Assembly: GCF_024748695.1 (NCBI RefSeq)
Contig: NZ_CP087176.1
Location: 2,225,501 to 2,289,500, forward strand
DNA length: 64,000 bases
DNA from: Pseudomonas sp. B21-040
GTDB lineage: Bacteria; Pseudomonadota; Gammaproteobacteria; Pseudomonadales; Pseudomonadaceae
Direction of reading: 5' to 3'
Made by a program: the position numbers and the translations under genes. Below are positions 1-7,468 of the stretch, in pieces; the first letter of the stretch is position 1; each line of letters opens with the position of its first letter. Under the pieces are notes generated by a model. That model made no database searches. It saw only the letters and a list, made by a program, of their open reading frames with translations, and was not told where the DNA came from.

Positions 1-72
1 GCTGATGCCACTATGCTTGAGTTTGTTGGCCGCGTTCTTTGCCTTGTCATACTGAATGTCGAATGGCTTCAT
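1..72 (-). CDS. BrnT-like toxin, N-terminal fragment (runs off the left edge)
   Basis: Reading leftward from an ATG at 72-70, 24 codons stay open to the window edge and begin MKPFDIQYDKAK, followed by a segment ending NKLKHSGIS. The pattern of a short beta strand, an acidic residue, Lys-rich helix and a KH.GIS motif is that of the N-terminus of BrnT, the ribonuclease toxin of type II BrnTA toxin-antitoxin pairs. The antitoxin gene brnA would then lie beyond the left edge, since it normally follows brnT. No strong ribosome binding site is visible before the ATG. Only 24 residues can be seen, so the family call is tentative and an unrelated small protein cannot be excluded. Confidence 0.4.
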   Translation of the reverse strand, partial: MKPFDIQYDKAKNAANKLKHSGIS

Positions 73-219
73 TATGCATACTTTATATGTATAAAAAAGA
101 GGGCATCCGTGCCGGCGGTCGCCATGAACGAAAAAGATTAGCGGCAGAAGGGGCGAGTACCTGGAGGGATGTATTTCAAGGTTTTTTGTGCGATCAGGTT
201 CGTCACTCGACGAGCAAAA

Positions 220-261
220 TGGACACCTGTCCATAATCTGACCGATAAGTTGTATACAACT
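220..261. promoter_or_regulatory. Two palindromes in front of the permease gene (candidate operators)
   Basis: A six-base inverted repeat (TGGACA/TGTCCA, two-base spacer) lies at 220-233 and a perfect 14-bp palindrome AGTTGTATACAACT at 248-261. The second contains TTGTATACAA, which fits the T-N-GT-N-N-AC-N-A pattern bound by many GntR/FCD-type regulators. Their position 70-110 bp before the permease start suggests transcriptional control of purine uptake; the regulator is not in the window. The remaining intergenic sequence between 73 and 328 shows no gene that I can support. Confidence 0.4.
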
Positions 262-328
262 ATATAGACATTTGTCCTGTGTCTTGAATACAGTGTGCGC
301 ACAACAAAAACCAGGGAACCCCCCAACC

Positions 329-1846
329 ATGAAAACGCCCCATGTTTCACACCAACGGCCCGAGGATGAAAATCTCGGGATCGGCGCGAATATGGCTTAC
401 GGCCTGCAACATGTTCTGACCATGTACGGAGGCATCGTCGCGGTGCCTTTGATCATCGGTCAGGCGGCCGGACTCTCGCCGGCGGACATCGGTTTGTTGA
501 TTGCAGCTTCATTGTTTGCGGGGGGCTTGGCGACATTATTGCAAACCCTCGGTTTACCGTTCTTTGGTTGTCAGTTGCCGCTGGTACAGGGCGTGTCGTT
601 CTCGGGTGTCGCGACCATGGTGGCGATAGTCAGCAGTGGCGGGGAGGGCGGATTCCAGTCGATTCTCGGGGCGGTGATTGCCGCGTCGTTGATTGGTTTG
701 CTGATCACGCCGGTGTTTTCGCGCATCACCAAGTTCTTCCCGCCGCTGGTCACGGGTATTGTGATCACGACCATCGGCCTGACGTTGATGCCGGTGGCTG
801 CGCGTTGGGCCATGGGCGGCAATAGTCACGCGCCGGACTTCGGTAGCGTGGCGAACATTGGCCTGGCGGCGGTGACGCTGGTGCTGGTGTTGCTGCTAAG
901 CAAGATCGGTAGCGCGACCATCTCCCGATTGTCGATTCTGCTGGCGATGGTCATCGGCACGGTCATCGCGGTGTTCCTCGGCATGGCGGACTTTTCGTCC
1001 GTCACCCAAGGTCCGATGTTCGGCTTCCCGACGCCGTTTCATTTCGGCATGCCGACCTTCCACTTCGCCGCCATCCTGTCGATGTGCATCGTGGTCATGG
1101 TGACCTTGGTGGAAACCTCGGCGGACATCCTCGCCGTCGGTGAAATCATTGGCACCAAAGTCGACTCCAAACGCCTGGGCAACGGTCTGCGCGCCGACAT
1201 GCTGTCGAGCATGATTGCGCCGATCTTCGGTTCGTTCACCCAAAGTGCCTTCGCCCAGAACGTCGGGCTGGTGGCGGTGACCGGGATCAAGAGCCGCTAC
1301 GTGGTCGCCACGGGTGGTTTGTTCCTGGTGATTCTCGGCTTGCTGCCGTTCATGGGCCGGGTCATCGCCGCTGTGCCGACGTCTGTTCTGGGTGGTGCCG
1401 GTATCGTGCTGTTCGGTACGGTGGCGGCCAGTGGTATCCGGACGCTGTCCAAGGTCGATTACCGCAACAACGTCAACCTGATCATCGTCGCTACCTCTAT
1501 CGGTTTCGGCATGATCCCCATTGCTGCACCAAACTTCTACGACCATTTTCCTAGCTGGTTCGCGACCATCTTCCACTCGGGCATCAGCTCGTCGGCGATC
1601 ATGGCCATCGTGTTGAACCTGACATTCAACCACCTCACGGCGGGTAACTCGGATCAGCAGTCGGTGTTCGCGGCCGGTACTGAGCGCGTGTTGCGTTATC
1701 AGGACCTGGCGGCGTTGCGCGAAGGGGATTATTTCAGCGAAGGCAAACTGCATGACTGCGACGGAAAAGAAATCCCGGTGGTGGAAACCGACCATGGGCA
1801 TGGAGAGCCGCGAGCGCTGCATGCGAAAAGCAGTGAGCATGTCTGA
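329..1846 (+). CDS. NCS2-family nucleobase permease (xanthine/uric acid/uracil type)
   Basis: This 505-residue inner-membrane protein belongs to the nucleobase:cation symporter-2 family, which imports xanthine, uric acid or uracil with protons. Residues 25-35 carry the TM1 signature GLQHVLTMYGG with the conserved His28. The family signature QNVGLVAVTG starts at Gln310, and the Glu262/Asp266 pair in the preceding segment corresponds to substrate-binding positions. About 12-14 hydrophobic segments fill the rest, with a short hydrophilic C-terminal tail. I chose ATG 329 because an AGGGA lies 11 bases before it and homologues begin near here; an upstream in-frame start at 272 would add 19 unconserved residues. 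The QN.G....TG motif favours the xanthine/urate branch over uracil, but the substrate is inferred. The next gene is an insertion sequence, so no operon is visible. Confidence 0.85.
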   Translation: MKTPHVSHQRPEDENLGIGANMAYGLQHVLTMYGGIVAVPLIIGQAAGLSPADIGLLIAASLFAGGLATLLQTLGLPFFGCQLPLVQGVSFSGVATMVAIVSSGGEGGFQSILGAVIAASLIGLLITPVFSRITKFFPPLVTGIVITTIGLTLMPVAARWAMGGNSHAPDFGSVANIGLAAVTLVLVLLLSKIGSATISRLSILLAMVIGTVIAVFLGMADFSSVTQGPMFGFPTPFHFGMPTFHFAAILSMCIVVMVTLVETSADILAVGEIIGTKVDSKRLGNGLRADMLSSMIAPIFGSFTQSAFAQNVGLVAVTGIKSRYVVATGGLFLVILGLLPFMGRVIAAVPTSVLGGAGIVLFGTVAASGIRTLSKVDYRNNVNLIIVATSIGFGMIPIAAPNFYDHFPSWFATIFHSGISSSAIMAIVLNLTFNHLTAGNSDQQSVFAAGTERVLRYQDLAALREGDYFSEGKLHDCDGKEIPVVETDHGHGEPRALHAKSSEHV

Positions 1847-1930
1847 CAACATTCAAGGCATGGAAATATAAAAAAGGCGTCCTTCGCAGACTGTGTGAAA
1901 ACCTAGCAATCTGCGCAAAGCTCAAAGAAA

Positions 1931-1963
1931 ATGCTCCGTATCGAAAGATACGGAGCATTTTTC
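1931..1963 (+). terminator. Terminator-like hairpin at the left end of the IS
   Basis: A perfect 12-bp stem (1931-1942 with 1947-1958) is closed by a GAAA tetraloop and followed by TTTTTC. It ends only eight bases before the transposase ATG. It looks like an intrinsic terminator that would stop read-through from the permease gene before the transposase is reached, and in a transcript it would sit beside the initiation region. Protection of IS elements from impinging transcription by end-proximal structures is known for other IS families; its use here is inferred. Confidence 0.65.
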
Positions 1964-1966
1964 GTT

Positions 1967-3385
1967 ATGGCTTACATCCAAGGTGAGTCCCGTAGCCAGA
2001 CCAGTCTGTTCCCGGTCTCGCTGGAAGAACTGATCCCCGAGGATCATCTCGTTCGGGTTATTGACCTGTACGTCGCCAAGCTGGATCTGGTGCAACTGGG
2101 CTTTGATAAAGCGCTGCCCAAAAGCACAGGTCGTCCTTCTTATGATCCTGCCGATCAGCTCAAGCTCTACCTCTATGGCTATTTTCAGCGGATTCGCTCA
2201 TCGCGGCGTCTCGAAGCCGAGTGCCAGCGCAACATCGAAGTGATGTGGCTGATCAACCGGCTTAAGCCCGACTTCAAGACCATCGCCGACTTTCGCAAAA
2301 ACAACAAATCCGCCTTTGTGGCGACGTGCGGTGCCTTCGTCCGGTTTTGCCGCATGGCCGGTCTGATCGCAGGAGACTTGGTGGCCATCGACGGCAGCAA
2401 GTTTCAGGCAGTCGCTTCCTCGCGGCGCCATATGAACCTCAAGCAACTCAAGCGTCAGGAAGAAAAACTGGATAAGCGCATCGCTCAGTATCTGGCCGAA
2501 CTGGATGAGGCTGACAGGCTCGATGCGGGAGAGGTGATTGATCGCGGCGCGATCAAAACAGCACTGGTGCAGCTTAAAGTTCGCCAGCAGGACAATCAGA
2601 GCTGCCAAGCGCTGATGAACTCGATGGGCCTGGAGCAGTTCAACACCCACGAAAGCGATGCCCGAATGATGCGCACGCCCAAGGGGCCGCGTGTGTCCTA
2701 TAACGTGCAGAGCGCCGTGGATGCCAAGCATTGCCTGATTCTGCATCATGAGGTTACCCAGGATGGCGACGACCGCAAGCAACTCGAACCAATGGCTAAA
2801 GCCGCCAAAGAACAGCTGGAACAAGATGCCCTGACCGTGACTGCCGATGCCGGCTACTCCAACGGCCAGCAGTTTCAGGCCTGCGAGGAGGCTGCGATTA
2901 CCGTTTATGTGCCGCCCAACCGCTCGGTCAATCCTGGTGGTGAGGACTTTTTTGAGCGCAAAGACTTTATCTACGAAGCCGAACACGATCGTTATCAGTG
3001 CCCGGCAGGCAAGTGGTTAACGCTCAAACAGCGCCACAAGGGCGATCGGATCTATCAGGCAGATGTCAGCGACTGCGCCGCCTGCCCGCTCAAATCCCAA
3101 TGCACTGGCGCTCAGCGCCGCTACGTCTCACGCCACGCCCATGAAGAAGCCTTTGAGCGAATGGAGCAACGAATGCTGGCCCATCCGCAGATGATGGCCA
3201 ACCGAAGATCCATTGTTGAGCACCCCTTCGGCAACCTGAAGCAATGGCTGTTTGGCAATGCTCGCTTCCTGTTGCGTCAACTGGAGGGCGCGAGAGCGGA
3301 AATGGCCTTGGCAGTGAGTGCCTACAACCTAAAACGCGCAATTAGTGTGCTCGGGGCCCGCCAATTGATGGCGTTAATGGGCTGA
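1967..3385 (+). CDS. IS1182-family transposase
   Basis: The 472-residue DDE transposase would catalyse movement of the surrounding insertion sequence. The N-terminal domain (about residues 1-100, starting MAYIQGESRSQ) is the DUF772-type region typical of IS1182/IS5-group transposases. The catalytic acids appear to be Asp142 (in VAIDGSKF), Asp294 (in TADAGYSNG) and Glu418 (in IVEHPFG). A cysteine-rich segment (CPAGKW...CAACPLKSQC, around residues 345-385) precedes the last catalytic residue, as usual in this family. ATG 1967 is preferred over the in-frame ATG at 1931, because the latter lies inside a perfect hairpin and its 12 extra codons only translate that hairpin. The frame is uninterrupted. 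Confidence 0.92.
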   Translation: MAYIQGESRSQTSLFPVSLEELIPEDHLVRVIDLYVAKLDLVQLGFDKALPKSTGRPSYDPADQLKLYLYGYFQRIRSSRRLEAECQRNIEVMWLINRLKPDFKTIADFRKNNKSAFVATCGAFVRFCRMAGLIAGDLVAIDGSKFQAVASSRRHMNLKQLKRQEEKLDKRIAQYLAELDEADRLDAGEVIDRGAIKTALVQLKVRQQDNQSCQALMNSMGLEQFNTHESDARMMRTPKGPRVSYNVQSAVDAKHCLILHHEVTQDGDDRKQLEPMAKAAKEQLEQDALTVTADAGYSNGQQFQACEEAAITVYVPPNRSVNPGGEDFFERKDFIYEAEHDRYQCPAGKWLTLKQRHKGDRIYQADVSDCAACPLKSQCTGAQRRYVSRHAHEEAFERMEQRMLAHPQMMANRRSIVEHPFGNLKQWLFGNARFLLRQLEGARAEMALAVSAYNLKRAISVLGARQLMALMG

Positions 3386-3417
3386 AAGGCTTTTTTCGCC
3401 TGTCGCCCGCACCAAAA

Positions 3418-3446
3418 CAAACGCCCCGAACAAGTCGGGGCGTTTG
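3418..3446 (+). terminator. Hairpin downstream of the transposase
   Basis: A 12-bp perfect stem (3418-3429 with 3435-3446) encloses the loop ACAAG, 32 bases after the transposase stop and just inside the right inverted repeat. The T-tract after it is short (TTTGTT), so it may be a weak intrinsic terminator or a transcript-stabilising structure. With the left hairpin it gives the IS a structured element at each end. Confidence 0.6.
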
Positions 3447-3571
3447 TTGGGCCGGCCTTCAGCGCGTTTTCACACAGTCTGTTCGGGACGCCTTTTTTAT
3501 TGGCTGAATGTGTGGCTTGGGACAAGTCTGTTGAGATACCACGCTCGACCGCATGCGTCGGCAACGACTGT

Positions 3572-3721
3572 CGTCAAATGTTAAGCCGCTGACGTCAAAT
3601 GAAAAGCGGTCGACTTTGGCGTGACGATACTGGTTTCGCACCGAAGTCCAACCGTGAAGCGAAACCCTTTAAAAAAACATCGAGCCCGAGGCCTGCGTGC
3701 CTTGGCCGGGCTGACAGTTGC
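3572..3721 (+). promoter_or_regulatory. Possible sigma-54 promoter and tandem upstream sites for the sulfite oxidase genes
   Basis: Two direct repeats of CGTCAAATG occur at 3572-3580 and 3593-3601, exactly 21 bp (two helical turns) apart, each followed by a similar AAGC.G. About 120-135 bp further down, GG at 3708-3709 and GC at 3720-3721 are ten bases apart, with a perfect TTGCA at the -12 side, as in sigma-54 promoters; the -24 side (GGGCT) fits poorly. The distance fits an enhancer-binding activator. No good sigma-70 promoter was found. The rest of 3501-3752 holds no gene that I can support. Confidence 0.35.
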
Positions 3722-3752
3722 ATCTCAGTAAAACAATTATAGAGAGCACCGA

Positions 3753-5009
3753 ATGAAGTTCAGTTTTATAGATAACAGCAAGCCGAGCCGCCGACGCGTT
3801 CTGCGCGATGCCTTCACCCTCGCTTTGGCGGCTTCTCCGTTGGCGAGCCTGGCCAGGGCAGCCGACGAAACCAAGGCCGACGAGACCGCCGAAGAAGTGA
3901 CCTTTGCCGCCGGCCCCCGGCCACTGGTGCAGTATCCGCAAAAACGCCCGTTGACCTTGGTGACCACACGCCCGCCGCACCTTGAAACGCCGTTTCCGGT
4001 CTTCAACGAAGGGCCCATCACGCCCAATGACGCGTTTTTCGTGCGTTACCACTTGGCCAATTTCCCTACCAGCATTGATCCAGACAGCTACCGCTTGACG
4101 ATCAAGGGCTCGGTCAACACGCCGCTGTCACTTTCCCTGGCAGAGCTCAAGGCCCTTGCCGAGCCGGTAGAAGTGGTGGCCGTCAATCAGTGCTCAGGTA
4201 ACAGCCGCGGCTTCTCGATGCCCCGCGTGTTTGGTGCTCAGTTGGGCAATGGTTCGATGGGGAATGCGCGCTGGGTGGGGGTGCCGCTCAAGGCGGTACT
4301 GGAAAAGGCGGGTGTGACAGCCGATGCCAGGCAAGTGACCTTCCGTGGGCTCGATAAGCCCGTGCTGCCAAGTACGCCGGAGTTCATCAAGGCGCTGGAC
4401 ATCAGCCATGCCATGGACGGCGAGCCCATGATTGCCTGGTCGATGAATGGCACCGATCTGCCATTCCTCAACGGTTACCCGATACGTCTGGTCGTACCCG
4501 GTTATTTCGGCACCTACTGGGTCAAGCACCTCAGTGAGATTGAAGTCGTCGACCATACCTATGAAGGTTTCTTCATGGCGAAAGGTTACCGCCTGCCGGA
4601 CAACGATTGCTTCTGCATTGCCCCGGGCACCACAGCGGCAAAAACCCTGCCGATTTCCAAGTTGGCGGTGCGCAGTTTCATCACCAACGTTAAACATGGC
4701 GATGTGTTGCCGCTGAAAAAAAGCGTGGTGCTCAAGGGTATTGCGTTCGACGGCGGTGTTGGCGTCAACAAGGTGGAAATCTCGATCGACGGAGGAAAAG
4801 TCTGGCGCGAAGCCGCGCTTGGGCAGGACCTTGGCCGTTTCTCCTTCCGTGAGTGGACGCTGCCGATCACCTTTACCAGCGCGGGTGCCACCCAGTTGAT
4901 GGTGCGAGCCAGTAACAGTGCGGGCGAAACACAGCCGCTGCAGGCCGACTGGAACCCGGCTGGCTACCGCCGCCACGTCGTAGAAACCAGCCACGTGACT
5001 GTCGCCTGA
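3753..5009 (+). CDS. sorA: Periplasmic sulfite-oxidase-like molybdoenzyme (Tat substrate)
   Basis: This 418-residue protein is a sulfite:cytochrome c oxidoreductase-type molybdenum enzyme, expected to oxidise sulfite to sulfate in the periplasm. Residues 12-17 (SRRRVL) form a twin-arginine motif followed by a hydrophobic stretch and an Ala-rich cleavage region near residue 36, so export should be by Tat with the cofactor bound. The molybdopterin domain (about 90-270) holds NQCSGNSRG, in which Cys147 is the expected Mo ligand. The C-terminal 120 residues match the Mo-co dimerisation domain (VNKVEISIDGGKVWREA). A cytochrome c gene follows after nine bases and is the likely electron acceptor. 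The substrate is inferred from family and context; other members oxidise different small molecules. Confidence 0.8.
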   Translation: MKFSFIDNSKPSRRRVLRDAFTLALAASPLASLARAADETKADETAEEVTFAAGPRPLVQYPQKRPLTLVTTRPPHLETPFPVFNEGPITPNDAFFVRYHLANFPTSIDPDSYRLTIKGSVNTPLSLSLAELKALAEPVEVVAVNQCSGNSRGFSMPRVFGAQLGNGSMGNARWVGVPLKAVLEKAGVTADARQVTFRGLDKPVLPSTPEFIKALDISHAMDGEPMIAWSMNGTDLPFLNGYPIRLVVPGYFGTYWVKHLSEIEVVDHTYEGFFMAKGYRLPDNDCFCIAPGTTAAKTLPISKLAVRSFITNVKHGDVLPLKKSVVLKGIAFDGGVGVNKVEISIDGGKVWREAALGQDLGRFSFREWTLPITFTSAGATQLMVRASNSAGETQPLQADWNPAGYRRHVVETSHVTVA

Positions 5010-5018
5010 GGGGCTCGC

Positions 5019-5666
5019 ATGAAACGCATGAAATACATGATGATTTTGCTCTGTGCGGCTCAGGTTTGTTTGGCTGGCTGGGCTAACGCAGCGCCACTAT
5101 CGATCACCTTGCCGCCCGAAACGGCTGTGCTCAAACCCAGTGCGCTGCCTGGCTATCCGTTGGCCCAGCAGAAATGCTCCATCTGCCATTCGGCCGATTA
5201 CATCAACTTCCAGCCTCCGGGCATGACGCTGGCGCAGTGGACCGCTGAGGCGGGCAAGATGCAGCACGTGTACGGGGCTCCGATCAGCGATCAGGATGTG
5301 AGCACTATCGGCGTCTACCTGGCGGTGACCTACGGGAGTGCCCAAACGAGCGATGCCGATGTGCAGGCTGCTTTGAATCCATCCGCGGGGCCGCCCCCGG
5401 CGGCGCCAGCAGCAAAAGTCGATGCCATGGCGTTGCTCCAGAGCAACGGTTGCCTGGCTTGCCACTCGATCGATCAAAAAGTCGTAGGGCCGGCCTATCA
5501 TGCTGTAGCTGCCAAGTACGCCGGTGACCCGCAGGCACTGGTCAAGGTGGCATCCAGCATCCAGCACGGCGGTACCGGCAAATGGGGGAATATCCCGATG
5601 CCACCGTTCGCACAGATAAGCCCGGACAATCTGCAAACCCTGGCAACGTTCATACTGCAGCAGTAG
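5019..5666 (+). CDS. sorB: Periplasmic diheme cytochrome c, partner of the molybdoenzyme
   Basis: The 215-residue protein has a Sec signal peptide (cleavage expected near ANA-AP, residue 25) and two heme-binding motifs: CSICH (Cys53, Cys56, His57) and CLACH (Cys145, Cys148, His149). A Pro/Ala-rich linker (about 118-135) separates two cytochrome domains. The second resembles cytochrome c551/c8, including a PMPP-type methionine ligand region near residue 193. It follows sorA with a nine-base gap and a TGAGGGG ribosome binding site, so the two genes form an operon ended by a strong terminator at 5683-5714. It should accept electrons from SorA and pass them to the respiratory chain. The classic SorB has a single heme; this two-domain form is longer. 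Confidence 0.8.
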   Translation: MKRMKYMMILLCAAQVCLAGWANAAPLSITLPPETAVLKPSALPGYPLAQQKCSICHSADYINFQPPGMTLAQWTAEAGKMQHVYGAPISDQDVSTIGVYLAVTYGSAQTSDADVQAALNPSAGPPPAAPAAKVDAMALLQSNGCLACHSIDQKVVGPAYHAVAAKYAGDPQALVKVASSIQHGGTGKWGNIPMPPFAQISPDNLQTLATFILQQ

Positions 5667-5680
5667 GCTCGGTAGCCAGA

Positions 5681-5778
5681 AACGAAAAAACCCGCCAAAT
5701 GGCGGGTTTTTTCGGAGCTTCAGAGATTTTGAAAACCTTCCCTGAAACGTTGTCTGGCTTCACGACCTGGACTCGAAC
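5681..5778. repeat. Diverged copy of tRNA-Asn 3' end plus its terminator (att-like repeat, left)
   Basis: This stretch matches 12641-12736 with about ten substitutions and two single-base gaps in my hand alignment. It ends in a 24-base remnant of the tRNA-Asn 3' end (5755-5778, minus strand, one mismatch), after which similarity to the tRNA stops and AT-rich sequence begins. A 3' tRNA remnant paired with an intact tRNA in the same orientation is the usual trace of integrase-mediated insertion. No integrase gene lies between the two copies. Confidence 0.7.
5683..5714. terminator. Bidirectional terminator between sorB and the efflux outer membrane factor
   Basis: A 14-bp perfect stem (5683-5696 with 5701-5714) with loop AAAT has an A-run on one side and a T-run on the other, so it can end transcripts from both converging genes. 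Confidence 0.85.
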
Positions 5779-5863
5779 AGAAAAATAAGCATTTGTTCTA
5801 CAATGAAATTATTCTGTTTTTTAGTATATATATCCCTACGATTATCCTAATCCAGCCCGTATT

Positions 5864-7381
5864 TTATTGGAGTTCTTTCGATATCCCTGGATCAGGAAAA
5901 AACATTCGTGTTTCCGCTCTTTTTGAGACAACGCGAGCATCTGAGTCATCTCGCTGCCAACCGCCGCCCAATGCTTTGAACGTGCCCACTGCAGCGCGAG
6001 CCGATTCAGTTTGTGCCTGGGCTCTGCCATCAGATGCCGCTAGGAGATGTTCATCGGCATCCAGCACTTCGATCAAGCTGACCACGCCTTTTTCATAGGC
6101 GGCAAACGATGTCGCTCTGGCTTTCGCATACGCCGACTCGCCCTGGGCGAACTGGGTCGATTGTTGCTCGCGGTTGATCCGTGCCGAAACAGCGCTTTCC
6201 ACATCTTCGCAGGCCCGCAGAACGGACTGGCGGTAAGCGGCCAAGGCTTCGGCTTCCTGGCCCTTTGCCAAATCAATCTGGGCGTTGATGCGGCCAAAAT
6301 CGAACAGCCGCCAGCGTAATCCCAGTGCCGCCGAAGCCTGACTGGCGCCGTTGCTGAACAGGTTTGCACTGGATACCGATGTAGCACTGCCGAGCAGCGC
6401 AGCCACAGACAGTTTGGGGTAGTACTCGGACATGGCTTCGCCGATGCGCGCGCTGGATGCCGCAAGACGGCGCTCCGCGACGATCAAGTCTGGACGCCGA
6501 CGCAGCAGGTCGGCTGGAGCGCCCATGTCCGAGAGGCCTGGCGCCTCAGGGATGGGCGCCAGCTTAGTCAACTGCGCGCTGTAAGTGCCGGGCGCCTTGC
6601 CCAACATGACATCCAGCGCATTCATTGCCGTGTCAATGCCTGCTTGCAGTACCGGCACGGTGGCCTGCGCTTGGTTCAGCGCGCCTTGGGTCTGGTTCAA
6701 CTGCAGTTCAGCCGCCAGGCCTTTTGCGTAGAGATGTTCGATGGTGGTGAGCAGTTGTTGTCGTGTGTCTACTTGCTGCCGGGCAATTTCCAGGCGTGCT
6801 TGAAGGCCGCGGATGCTGATGTAAAGATCGGCTGTCTGCGCGACCACTGCCAGGCGTGTGGCAATCGCTCCGGCTTGCGAGGCCTGATAATCGGCGAAGG
6901 CGGCTTCTTTACCTCGGCGCAGCCCGCCAAACACATCCAGCTCCCAGCCGGCATTCAAGTTCGCCTCATAGGCACTGCCGTAGCGATTATAGGAAGGGTC
7001 TGAATTCAGCGCTTGGCCCAACGGCGTCTCCAATGACTGACGGGCTCGGGCCGCTTGACCATTGACGGTAGCCGACGGCAGGAGGGCTGCGTTAGCTGCG
7101 CCCAAACCGGCGCGAGCCTGCTCGATCCTTGCGTTTGCCTGGGCTAAATCGAGGTTCTGTTCAAGTGCTCGATTTATCAGCTGACTGAGTATTGGGTCAT
7201 TAAATGCGTTCCACCAAGCGGCGAGATCGTCATTTGCGGCGCCCAGTTGTCGTGCCTTGGACGTTTGCGCGGAGAAATGCTCGGGCAATTCCACACGGGG
7301 TTTTGAGTAGTCAGGGCCCACTGCGCAACCTGCAACCATACCCAAACACAGCAAAACGGCGAAACGAGGAGGAGGGTGCAT
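5864..7381 (-). CDS. RND efflux outer membrane factor (NodT/OprM-type lipoprotein)
   Basis: This 505-residue protein is an outer membrane channel of the TolC/OprM class that completes a tripartite RND efflux system. The N-terminus ends in a lipobox (VAGC) with Cys19 as the lipidated residue, followed by the usual AVGPDY.KP. Two OEP repeats fill the rest, with long helical stretches (about 80-240 and 290-460) and the family motif RRRPDL near residue 300. The C-terminal tail of about 40 residues past GGGW is longer than in OprM and lacks obvious conservation. The gene is transcribed leftward from a consensus promoter between it and the divergent TetR gene. The pump and fusion-protein genes lie on the other side of that regulator, an unusual split arrangement. 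Confidence 0.9.
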   Translation of the reverse strand: MHPPPRFAVLLCLGMVAGCAVGPDYSKPRVELPEHFSAQTSKARQLGAANDDLAAWWNAFNDPILSQLINRALEQNLDLAQANARIEQARAGLGAANAALLPSATVNGQAARARQSLETPLGQALNSDPSYNRYGSAYEANLNAGWELDVFGGLRRGKEAAFADYQASQAGAIATRLAVVAQTADLYISIRGLQARLEIARQQVDTRQQLLTTIEHLYAKGLAAELQLNQTQGALNQAQATVPVLQAGIDTAMNALDVMLGKAPGTYSAQLTKLAPIPEAPGLSDMGAPADLLRRRPDLIVAERRLAASSARIGEAMSEYYPKLSVAALLGSATSVSSANLFSNGASQASAALGLRWRLFDFGRINAQIDLAKGQEAEALAAYRQSVLRACEDVESAVSARINREQQSTQFAQGESAYAKARATSFAAYEKGVVSLIEVLDADEHLLAASDGRAQAQTESARAAVGTFKALGGGWQRDDSDARVVSKRAETRMFFPDPGISKELQ

Positions 7382-7406
7382 GCGATACCTGCGAAAGGGT
7401 CGGTTT

Positions 7407-7440
7407 GTGACGATATTACAAATTGGTCACAAGTTGTCAA
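7407..7440 (-). promoter_or_regulatory. Promoter of the outer membrane factor gene with overlapping TetR operator
   Basis: On the minus strand TTGACA (7440-7435), a 16-base spacer and TAATAT (7418-7413) make a near-consensus sigma-70 promoter. The inverted repeat GTGAC-N14-GTCAC (7407-7430) covers the spacer and the -10 element, so a bound repressor would block RNA polymerase. The same 24-bp repeat layout recurs at 8205-8228. The region also lies upstream of the divergent TetR gene, so autorepression is likely. Confidence 0.65.
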
Positions 7441-7468
7441 CCACCTTTGGGATGAGTAAGCTGCTCGC

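Larger units (their letters stand above)
1868..3500 (+). mobile_element. Complete IS1182-family insertion sequence
   Basis: Imperfect terminal inverted repeats of about 35 bp bound the element: left 1868-1902 and right 3466-3500. They agree at about 31 of 35 positions, both starting ATAAAAAAGGCGTCC when read inward. They enclose one transposase gene (1967-3385) and two hairpins, one just inside each end. The element sits between the permease stop and the upstream region of the sulfite oxidase genes and disrupts no recognisable gene. No convincing target duplication is visible; at most the terminal AT is shared. The transposase frame is intact, so the copy may still be mobile. Confidence 0.85.

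Noticed and set aside
39..236. Small open frame at the left end, plus strand
   Set aside because: It has no ribosome site, runs over the BrnT-like start on the other strand, and has no protein-like composition.
896..1852. Long open frame on the minus strand opposite the permease gene
   Set aside because: It is a GC-skew shadow of the forward gene: Arg/His/Asp-rich, without hydrophobic core or recognisable domain.
1860..3510. Target-site duplication of the IS
   Set aside because: Only the two-base AT is shared, and it may belong to the inverted repeat itself, so no duplication is claimed.
5793..6098. Short plus-strand frame inside the end of the outer membrane factor gene
   Set aside because: It starts in AT-rich DNA and then lies antisense to a clear OprM-type coding region.
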